Made by a program: the position numbers and the translations under genes. This document shows positions 57,975 through 64,000 of a stretch of 64,000 nt of DNA, in pieces. Source of the DNA: Streptomyces geranii. GTDB taxonomy: Bacteria; Actinomycetota; Actinomycetes; Streptomycetales; Streptomycetaceae. The DNA lies in the NCBI RefSeq assembly GCF_002954775.1, contig NZ_PJME01000011.1:1-64000 (forward strand), read 5' to 3'. The notes below the pieces were generated by a model. It did not search any database. It saw only the letters and a program-made list of their open reading frames with translations, and was not told the DNA's origin. How positions within the stretch are numbered: position 1 is the stretch's first letter; each line of letters starts with the position of its first letter.

Positions 57975-59165
57975 CTACACCCCCGGCAACCGAGGCCCCC
58001 GGTGCACCCTCGCTCGGGTTGCCGCCGCTGTGCCCTCCTCCCAGCCCGCCTCGTCCGTTATCGCGCGCAGGCGGGTTGTCGTTGTCGTGGGGAACAGGTG
58101 GGTCAGGTGGGCCGTCACCGCCACGTCCCGGGTTGCCAGGATCGGGAGCAGGGACTCCGAATCGCCCGGCGTCGGCGTCTGCGCTGCCGCCGTTGCCGTC
58201 AGGCGCTCCCCCATGTTGTGGGCGTAGGCCGCCATGAAGGACTGGCGGAAGGTCTTCGTGCGTTTGCGGCCGGCCGCCCGTTGCACCGCCTCCGCCTTTG
58301 TCATCGCCGTCGTCGCCTGCACCAGCAGCGAGGTGTACAGCAGCTCCACCGTCTCCAGGTCCGGGTCGAAGCCCACCACCGTCGAGAAGCCCAGCGCCTC
58401 GTTCCACACCGCCCTGCAGCGGTTCGCCTCCGCCACCGCGTGCAGCAGCGCCGCCTTCGACTCCTCGTAGGGCGCGTCCACGCCCAGGCGGCACGCGCGC
58501 GGGGCGTCGGGGGACGGGGCTCCCGCCGCGAGGAGGGCCTCGTCGATGCTGTGCCTGGCCATCAACTCCTGGGCCTTCGCGCTCAGCGCCTCCGCCTCCT
58601 CCGGGAACCCGGTCGCCTCCGCCTTCGCCAGCAGCGCGCGGATGCGCGGCAGTACGCGTGACTCCGGGCGGGCGTCCGATTTCGACCCCGCCTTCGATCC
58701 CGCCTTCGCCTTCGGCGGTCGCTGGTCGTCCACGGGGTCCAGGGGTTCCAGCGTCGGCAGCCTCAGCAGCAGGCGGTACAGCTCCAGGGTCGTCGTCGCG
58801 TGTGTGAAGCGGTCCCCGCGCGCGGGGGGTGCTTCCGCCGCGCTCAGGTCCGTCAGTTGGGCCGTCCAGCGGGCGCCCCTGGCGCGGTCGTTCGGTGCCT
58901 GGGTGAGGATCAGCGCCGACACCACGCGCACGTGTGCCTCGTCCAGTTCGCGCCGTACCAGGCGTACGACGTCGGCCGGCTGCCAGCCCCGGCGCCAGGC
59001 CGAGGCCACGAACTCCTCGCCTCGCCGGGCGAGTTCGGTGTCCGCCGTCGGGTCGGCGGCGAGCAGGGACGCGCCCGTGTCGAGGGCCGTGTCCGTGTCG
59101 GCGTACAGGGCCGCCTTGAAGGCTTCCTCGACGGTGCCGGGCGGGTGGGGCGTGCTGCTGGTCAC
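57975..59165 (-). CDS. DUF2786 domain protein
   Basis: A 396-residue protein. The DUF2786 module is at about residues 165-205 (VLPRIRALLAKAEATGFPEE, AEALSAKAQELMARHSIDEA), followed by a helical domain (TVELLYTSLLVQATTAMTKA, RTKTFRQSFMAAYAHNMGER). The N-terminal 140 residues are helical and unassigned (GEEFVASAWRRGWQPADVVR). DUF2786 proteins are common in actinomycetes and phages, without known function. GTG start; the promoter region is shared with the divergent Clp_N gene. Confidence 0.88.
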   Translation of the reverse strand: MTSSTPHPPGTVEEAFKAALYADTDTALDTGASLLAADPTADTELARRGEEFVASAWRRGWQPADVVRLVRRELDEAHVRVVSALILTQAPNDRARGARWTAQLTDLSAAEAPPARGDRFTHATTTLELYRLLLRLPTLEPLDPVDDQRPPKAKAGSKAGSKSDARPESRVLPRIRALLAKAEATGFPEEAEALSAKAQELMARHSIDEALLAAGAPSPDAPRACRLGVDAPYEESKAALLHAVAEANRCRAVWNEALGFSTVVGFDPDLETVELLYTSLLVQATTAMTKAEAVQRAAGRKRTKTFRQSFMAAYAHNMGERLTATAAAQTPTPGDSESLLPILATRDVAVTAHLTHLFPTTTTTRLRAITDEAGWEEGTAAATRARVHRGPRLPGV

Positions 59166-59208
59166 CCTTCGATCGTTTCATGGCCGCCGCACCCGCCGTC
59201 GCCCTCAC

Positions 59209-59256
59209 TGTCAACTACGGGTTGACACCCCCTCGACTGCCAACCTAGGGTTGACA
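59209..59256 (+). promoter_or_regulatory. Twin operators and leaderless promoter of the HTH-Clp_N gene
   Basis: Two 19-bp inverted repeats lie 29 bp centre to centre: TGTCAAC-TACGG-GTTGACA (59209-59227) and TGCCAAC-CTAGG-GTTGACA (59238-59256). The first ends with a perfect TTGACA -35 (59222-59227). TAGGGT (59246-59251) lies 18 nt on as the -10, within the second repeat. Transcription would then begin at about 59258, the A of the start codon. Confidence 0.75.
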
Positions 59257-59257
59257 C

Positions 59258-60004
59258 ATGACGACGAACGAGCCCGTCCGGGCCTCCGTACGCCTCGACG
59301 ACCTCATCGAGGCCATCAAGAAAGTCCACACCGACGCACTCGACCAGCTCCAGGACGCGGTGCTCGCCGCCGATCACCTCGGGGAGGTGGCGGATCATCT
59401 GATCGGGCACTTCGTCGACCAGGCCCGGCGTTCCGGGGCCTCCTGGACCGACATCGGCCGGAGCATGGGCGTCACCCGGCAGGCCGCGCAGAAGCGGTTC
59501 GTGCCGAAGGGCGAGTCGGACCTCGACCCGAGCCAGGGCTTCAGCCGCTTCACACCACGGGCCAGGAACGTGGTGGTCCAGTCCCAGGAAGGGGCCAAGG
59601 CGGCCGGCAACGACCAGATCCGCACCGAGCACCTGGTCCTCGGCCTCCTCGCCGACCCGGAGAGCGTCGGGGCGAAGGCGATCACCGCGCAGGGCGTCTC
59701 CCTGGACAGCGTGCGCGAGGCCGCGAGCGCCGGTCTCCCGCCGCGTGGTGAGAACGACCCCGCCCTCATCCCCTTCGACGCCAACGCGAAGAAATCCCTC
59801 GAACTCACCTTCCGCGAGGCCCTGCGCCTGGGCCACAACTACGTCGGAACCGAGCACATCCTGCTCGCCCTGCTGGAGTTCGAGAACGGCGAAGGCGTCC
59901 TCTCCGGCCTCGGGCTCACCAAGGCCGCGACGGAGGAGTACGTCGTCGCGGCCCTCGCCAAGATCAAGGTGGAGTTCGAGAGCAAGGGCGAGCAGACGGG
60001 CTGA
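59258..60004 (+). CDS. HTH plus Clp_N (ClpC N-domain) protein
   Basis: A 248-residue protein combining an N-terminal helical segment and a helix-turn-helix-like motif (ASWTDIGRSMGVTRQAAQKR, about residues 61-80) with two Clp_N repeats. The repeats are RFTPRARNVVVQSQEGAKAA with QIRTEHLVLGLLAD, and ANAKKSLELTFREALRLGHN with YVGTEHILLALLEF. There is no ATPase domain. Clp_N domains bind adaptors and substrates of ClpC, so this may be a regulator that senses protein stress, or a ClpC adaptor able to bind DNA. Immediately downstream of twin operators; no room for a ribosome-binding site, so the transcript is probably leaderless. Confidence 0.87.
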   Translation: MTTNEPVRASVRLDDLIEAIKKVHTDALDQLQDAVLAADHLGEVADHLIGHFVDQARRSGASWTDIGRSMGVTRQAAQKRFVPKGESDLDPSQGFSRFTPRARNVVVQSQEGAKAAGNDQIRTEHLVLGLLADPESVGAKAITAQGVSLDSVREAASAGLPPRGENDPALIPFDANAKKSLELTFREALRLGHNYVGTEHILLALLEFENGEGVLSGLGLTKAATEEYVVAALAKIKVEFESKGEQTG

Positions 60005-60052
60005 ACGCGCTGGTCACAGGCGTTGTCAGACCCTGCTGCCACACTCTCGGAC

Positions 60053-61792
60053 ATGGCAGGGACGGCGGACGGCACCGAGCGGTGGGCTCTCGCTCCGGCC
60101 GAGGACGGCGGCGTGGAGATCGCCCCCCTCGGTCCGGACGGGCTGCCCGCCGGGCCGGTGCGGCGGGAGCCGGATCTCGGCGCCGCCGTCCGTGACCGGC
60201 CGGAGGTCGGCCGGTGGGTGTGGCGGTCCACCGCCGAGGTCTATCCGCGACTGCTCGCCACGGGGGTGCGAGTCGAGCGGTGCTACGACATCGAGGACGC
60301 CGAGACGCTGCTGCTCGGCCACGAGGGCCGGCTCGGCGAGCCCCGGTCCGCGGCGGCGGCCCTGGCCCGGCTGCGCGGCGGTCCCGTACCGCCGGATCCG
60401 CCGCAGCGGGCCGCCGAGCCCGGCGCGCAGTCGCCGCTCTTCGAACCGCAGAGTGTCCGCCTGCCGCTCGCGGACCTGCTGGAGGTGTACGCCGACCAGT
60501 TGCGGCGGCACGACGCGACCGCGCACCCGGAGCGGATGCGGCTGCTGACGGCCGCCGAGTCGGCCGGGATGCTGGTGGCCGCCGAGATGAACGCGGCGGG
60601 ACTGCCGTGGCGCGCGGACGTCCACCGGGACCTGCTCCACGAACTGCTCGGCGAGCGGTACGCGGGCGGGGGCGAGCCCCGGCGGCTCGCCGAGCTGGCG
60701 GACGAGGTGTCGGCGGCGTTCGGGCGGCGGGTGCGGCCCGATCTGCCCGCCGATGTCGTCAAGGCCTTCGCGCAGGCCGGGATCAAGGTGCGGTCCACCC
60801 GGAGATGGGAGATCGAGGGGATTGATCATCCTGCGGTGAAGCCTCTTGTCGAGTACAAGAAGCTGTACCGGATCTGGGTCGCCCATGGGTGGTCCTGGCT
60901 GCAGGACTGGGTGCGGGACGGGCGGTTCCGGCCCGAGTTCCTCGCGGGCGGGACGGTCACCGGGCGCTGGGTCACCAACGGCGGGGGCGGGCTGCAGATC
61001 CCCAAGGTGATCCGGCGGGCCGTGGTCGCCGACCCGGGATGGCGGCTCGTGGTCGCCGACGCCGACCAGATGGAGCCGCGGGTGCTGGCCGCCATCTCGC
61101 GCGACCCCGGGCTGATGGAGGTCGCCGGGCGGGAGACGGACCTGTACCAGTCGGTCTCCGAGCGGGCCTTCTCCGGCAACCGCGAGCAGGCCAAGCTCGC
61201 GGTGCTGGGCGCGGTGTACGGCCAGACCTCCGGGGACGGCCTCAAGAACCTCGCCGCGCTCCGGCGCCGGTTCCCGAAGGCGGTGGCGTACGTCGACGAG
61301 GCCGCCCGCGCGGGAGAGGAGGGGCGGCTCGTGCGGACGTGGCTGGGGCGTACGTGTCCCCCGGCCGTCCGGGTCGGCGACGACTCGGTGGAGGAGGCCG
61401 GCATCCCGCTCTCCGAGGACGAGGGCACCGACCAGGGCGGGACGGGCGCTGGGGCGGGGTCGGGGACACAGGAGTGGGTGCCGGGGTACGCCTCCTCCAA
61501 CTCCCGTGCCCGGGGGCGCTTCGCGCGCAACTTCGTCGTCCAGGGGAGCGCCGCCGACTGGACGCTGCTGCTGCTCGCCGCGCTGCGCCGGACCTGCGCC
61601 GGGATGGCGGCCGAGCTGGTCTTCTTCCAGCACGACGAGGTGATCGTGCACTGCCCGGAGGAGGAGGCGGAGACGGTCGTGGCGGCGATCCGGGAGGCGG
61701 CGGAGCTGGCGGGACGGCTGACGTTCGGCCGGACGCCGGTGCGGTTTCCGTTCAGTACGGCGGTGGTGGAGTGCTATGCCGACGCCAAGTGA
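60053..61792 (+). CDS. Second family-A DNA polymerase (PolA-like, no 5' nuclease)
   Basis: A 579-residue protein, much shorter than PolA (about 900), without a 5'-3' exonuclease domain. The N-terminal region keeps the place but not the clear acidic motifs of the 3'-5' exonuclease. Motif A is VVADADQMEPRVLAAISRD (catalytic Asp present), motif B REQAKLAVLGAVYGQTS and motif C FFQHDEVIVH. Motif B has Leu where most family-A enzymes have the nucleotide-selecting Phe. A Gly/Thr-rich insert (DEGTDQGGTGAGAGSGTQEW) lies between B and C. Likely a repair or translesion polymerase. The start is uncertain, with a weak ribosome-binding site. Confidence 0.9.
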   Translation: MAGTADGTERWALAPAEDGGVEIAPLGPDGLPAGPVRREPDLGAAVRDRPEVGRWVWRSTAEVYPRLLATGVRVERCYDIEDAETLLLGHEGRLGEPRSAAAALARLRGGPVPPDPPQRAAEPGAQSPLFEPQSVRLPLADLLEVYADQLRRHDATAHPERMRLLTAAESAGMLVAAEMNAAGLPWRADVHRDLLHELLGERYAGGGEPRRLAELADEVSAAFGRRVRPDLPADVVKAFAQAGIKVRSTRRWEIEGIDHPAVKPLVEYKKLYRIWVAHGWSWLQDWVRDGRFRPEFLAGGTVTGRWVTNGGGGLQIPKVIRRAVVADPGWRLVVADADQMEPRVLAAISRDPGLMEVAGRETDLYQSVSERAFSGNREQAKLAVLGAVYGQTSGDGLKNLAALRRRFPKAVAYVDEAARAGEEGRLVRTWLGRTCPPAVRVGDDSVEEAGIPLSEDEGTDQGGTGAGAGSGTQEWVPGYASSNSRARGRFARNFVVQGSAADWTLLLLAALRRTCAGMAAELVFFQHDEVIVHCPEEEAETVVAAIREAAELAGRLTFGRTPVRFPFSTAVVECYADAK

Positions 61793-61798
61793 CGCGCG

Positions 61799-63913
61799 TC
61801 AACCCTGGCGGGCGCCGGTGCCCGCGCTCGACGCCTCGGCCGCCGCCAGTTCGCGGGCGAGGTCGCGGACCAGGTCGTGGGGCGCGTAGTGGCCGTACGC
61901 CGCCTCCTCCAGGAGGGCCGCCGAGACGAGACGGTTCAGGGCCGCCTCCGCGCGGTGTTCGTCGGTCGCGGTGAGACGGGCGAGGAGCGGGATGTCGTAC
62001 GTGGGGAGGTCGAGGGTGCCGATACGGCGCAGGGCGAGAGCGGCGTCGCGGTCGGTCTCGTGGGCGGAGGTGCGCAGGGCGTCGTGGGCGCCGGCCAGGG
62101 AGCGGCGGACGCTGAGGTCGTCGTGCTCCAGATACGGCAACCTGCTCTCCCCTGCGGCCAGTTGAGCGGCGAGCACGTCCGGGGTGAGGGCCCGCCGGGC
62201 GGCGAGCCGGGCGGCGACCACGCGCAGGGCGAGCGGGAGGCGGGCGGTGAGTTCGACGAGAGGGTGGCCGGCGTCGAGACCGTCCCGTCCGGAGACCGCC
62301 CGCAGCAGCTCGGCGCTCTCGGCGCCGGTCAGGGGGGTGAGGGGGAAGCGGCGGGCGCCGTCGAGGGCGGTCAGCGGGGAGCGGCCGGTGACGATCACGG
62401 CGCAGCCGGGGCCCGCCGGGAGCAACGGCCGTACCTGCGCGGCGCGTTCGGCGTCGTCCAGGACCAGCAGTGTGCGGGTCGGGGCGAGGAGGGAGCGGAG
62501 TAACGCGGCTGCGGCGTCGGGGTGTTCGGGGATGCGGGGTGGCTCGACGCCGAGGTCGCGGAGGAGGGCGGTGAGGGCCTGGGTGGGGGTGAGCGGGGGT
62601 GTGGCGGCGGTCGCGGAGGCGGTGCCGGGTGAAGTGGGGGTGCCGGGCGAAGTCGGGGTGCCGTGCAGGTCGACGTAGAGCTGGCCGTCCGGGAAGCGGT
62701 GCCGGAGGGTGTGGGCGACGTGCAGTGCGAGGGCGCTCTTGCCGATGCCGGGCATGCCGTGGATCACGGCCACGGGGGTGACGGGTGGGGTCGCCTCGGG
62801 CGCGGGTCCTTCCGGGAGGAGGGTGCGGCTGAGGGTTTTGGCGACCTGGGCTCGGCCGGTGAAGTGCGGTGGGGGTGGGGGGAGTTGGGCCGGGCGGGGG
62901 ACGGGGGGTGCGGGTGGCACCGGTATGGGTGCAGACGCCGGTGCGGGTGTTCGTGGTGGCCGGGTGGGCGTCGGCCTCGGGGTGGAGCCCGACGTCGGTT
63001 GTGCGGGGACGTAAGGAGCCGGGAGGTCGGCGGCGGGCGTCGTGGCGGCGCCCTGAAGTCCTGGCGCGTCCGGTGCCTGCGGTACCTCGCTCACCTCTGG
63101 TACCTGCGAACCCCCTGTCCCCCGCAGCACCTCCATATGTGCCGCCCGTACCGCCTCCCCCGGTTCCACGCCCAGTTCGTCCAGGAGGCGGTTGCGGAGG
63201 TCTCGGTGGACGGCGAGGGATTCGGCTCGGCGGTCCGTGCGGTGGAGGGCGAGCATGAGTTGGCGGTGGTAGGACTCGCGCAGGGGGTGTTCGGCCGTCA
63301 GGGCCGTCAGCTCGGGGATCAGGGCCGCCAGGCGGGGGCCGCCCGCGTGCAGTTCGGCGTCGTACTTCCATTCCAGGAGGAGGCGGTGAGCCTCCGTCAG
63401 GCGTTCGGTGAACGCGTAGCCGACGGTCTCGGGCGGGAGGCCCGTCAGGGGTGTGCCGCGCCACAGGGCGAGGGCCGACGCGCACTCGTCCAGGAGCCGG
63501 CGCCAGTCCTGGTTGGCGTGCGCCGCGCGGGCCCGTTCGACGTGGGCCTGGAAGACGTGGACGTCCAACTCGCCCGGGCCCACCCGCAGTAGATAGCCGG
63601 GCGATACCGCGCGCAGGCGGGACGGGTCGTCGAGGAGGCGGCGCAGGCGGGCGACGTGGTTGTGCAGCGAGGCCTGGGCCGAAGCCGGCGGTGCCCCGCC
63701 CCACAGCGCGTCCTTCAGGGTCTCGACCGGGACGACCCTGCCGGGCTCCAGAAGCAGGGCTGCGAGCAGGGTCCGTACCTTGCCGCTGCCTATCCGCTGA
63801 ACGGGTGGAGTGGCCGGGTTCGGCCGGATTCCGTTGCCCGTACGGGCGTTGGGGATCTCGGCGTCGTAAAGGACGGGCACGCCCAGCAGTCCGAACCGCA
63901 GACCGCACCGCAT
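61799..63913 (-). CDS. AfsR/SARP-family regulator with NB-ARC ATPase domain
   Basis: A 704-residue regulator. It begins with an OmpR-type winged helix (KVRTLLAALLLEPGRVVPVE, NHVARLRRLL) and the bacterial transcriptional activator domain (FQAHVERARAAHANQDWRRL, AEHPLRESYHRQLMLALHRT). A Pro-rich linker and an NB-ARC ATPase follow, with Walker A GMPGIGKSALALHVA and Walker B LLVLDDAERA. It ends after the ARC/winged-helix region with no TPR block, so it is shorter than AfsR (about 990). A TSPGTP repeat sits in the ATPase. Such proteins switch on secondary-metabolite genes, but no biosynthetic cluster is in view. The ATG at 63913 matches family starts. Confidence 0.92.
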   Translation of the reverse strand: MRCGLRFGLLGVPVLYDAEIPNARTGNGIRPNPATPPVQRIGSGKVRTLLAALLLEPGRVVPVETLKDALWGGAPPASAQASLHNHVARLRRLLDDPSRLRAVSPGYLLRVGPGELDVHVFQAHVERARAAHANQDWRRLLDECASALALWRGTPLTGLPPETVGYAFTERLTEAHRLLLEWKYDAELHAGGPRLAALIPELTALTAEHPLRESYHRQLMLALHRTDRRAESLAVHRDLRNRLLDELGVEPGEAVRAAHMEVLRGTGGSQVPEVSEVPQAPDAPGLQGAATTPAADLPAPYVPAQPTSGSTPRPTPTRPPRTPAPASAPIPVPPAPPVPRPAQLPPPPPHFTGRAQVAKTLSRTLLPEGPAPEATPPVTPVAVIHGMPGIGKSALALHVAHTLRHRFPDGQLYVDLHGTPTSPGTPTSPGTASATAATPPLTPTQALTALLRDLGVEPPRIPEHPDAAAALLRSLLAPTRTLLVLDDAERAAQVRPLLPAGPGCAVIVTGRSPLTALDGARRFPLTPLTGAESAELLRAVSGRDGLDAGHPLVELTARLPLALRVVAARLAARRALTPDVLAAQLAAGESRLPYLEHDDLSVRRSLAGAHDALRTSAHETDRDAALALRRIGTLDLPTYDIPLLARLTATDEHRAEAALNRLVSAALLEEAAYGHYAPHDLVRDLARELAAAEASSAGTGARQG

Positions 63914-64000
63914 GTTCTCGCCCCACCGCCATCTCGTCCGCTCACCGAACTTACATGTTAGCGATTTGTTGGCGTGGCCTGATGTGATCACCTCAACGGA

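Noticed and set aside
61799..63913. A secondary-metabolite gene cluster suggested by the SARP/AfsR-like regulator
   Set aside because: No biosynthetic genes are present in the window; the regulator lies beside a DNA polymerase gene and at the window edge, so no cluster can be claimed.

Overview
The window is chromosomal DNA of a Streptomyces or a very close relative. The evidence is the G+C content of roughly 72% by eye, the many GTG starts and 4-bp GTGA/ATGA stop/start overlaps, the tipA gene with its characteristic promoter, and the DUF5753/DUF397/HATPase set. A SARP-type regulator and intergenic repeat families familiar from Streptomyces point the same way. From memory, the gene order resembles the S. 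coelicolor SCO3370s-SCO3430s region, and its housekeeping core resembles the M. tuberculosis clpC1-lsr2-coaX-panC-fol-ftsH-hpt-tilS-dacB-ppa stretch. I saw no rRNA, tRNA, CRISPR array, insertion sequence or prophage. About 64 protein genes are supported.

Layout: 0.1-4.3 kb holds a TetR-controlled drug-efflux gene with twin operators, a secreted M23 endopeptidase and a secreted HAD phosphatase. 4.3-10.5 kb holds clpC, the nucleoid protein gene lsr2, a GNAT/ArgA-like acetyltransferase, a BlaI-type repressor and small genes. 10.6-16.1 kb is a leftward cofactor operon (DUF2520 protein-panC-nadB-nadC-coaX) joining pantothenate/CoA and NAD synthesis. 16.3-29.8 kb is mixed: a threonine-aldolase-like enzyme, an ArsR regulator, a two-component system, a MidA-family methyltransferase facing a stand-alone nuoD paralogue, two PH-domain membrane proteins, a coiled-coil membrane protein, an esterase and an MprF-like protein. 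30.2-34 kb is the folate cluster (folP-NTF2-like gene-folB-folK-DUF3180, converging on folE). 34.1-41.9 kb carries ftsH, hpt, tilS, a DUF2342 protein, dacB and ppa.

42-54.4 kb is more Streptomyces-specific: a ThrE-like exporter, DedA, YbjQ-like, tipA divergent from glutamate decarboxylase, a PadR-controlled ABC exporter, DinB, aldehyde dehydrogenase, and a DUF5753 regulator/ATPase/DUF397 trio. 54.6-57.3 kb is a zinc-starvation block: Cys-poor S18, L31, L33, L28 and S14 with a COG0523-like protein, arranged around one putative Zur box. 57.3-64 kb has a lipoprotein, a DUF2786 protein, an HTH-Clp_N protein that looks leaderless behind twin operators, a second family-A DNA polymerase and an AfsR-like regulator.

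The most notable points are the MidA/NuoD2 pair, the HTH-Clp_N gene, the COG0523-like protein without canonical GTPase motifs, and the TipA orthologue lacking the residue-214 cysteine. Also notable are the unusual motif B of the second DNA polymerase, a 5 x 12 bp tandem repeat in front of the DUF397 gene, and seven copies of a 12-bp palindrome (CACGCGCGCGTG) in 64 kb.
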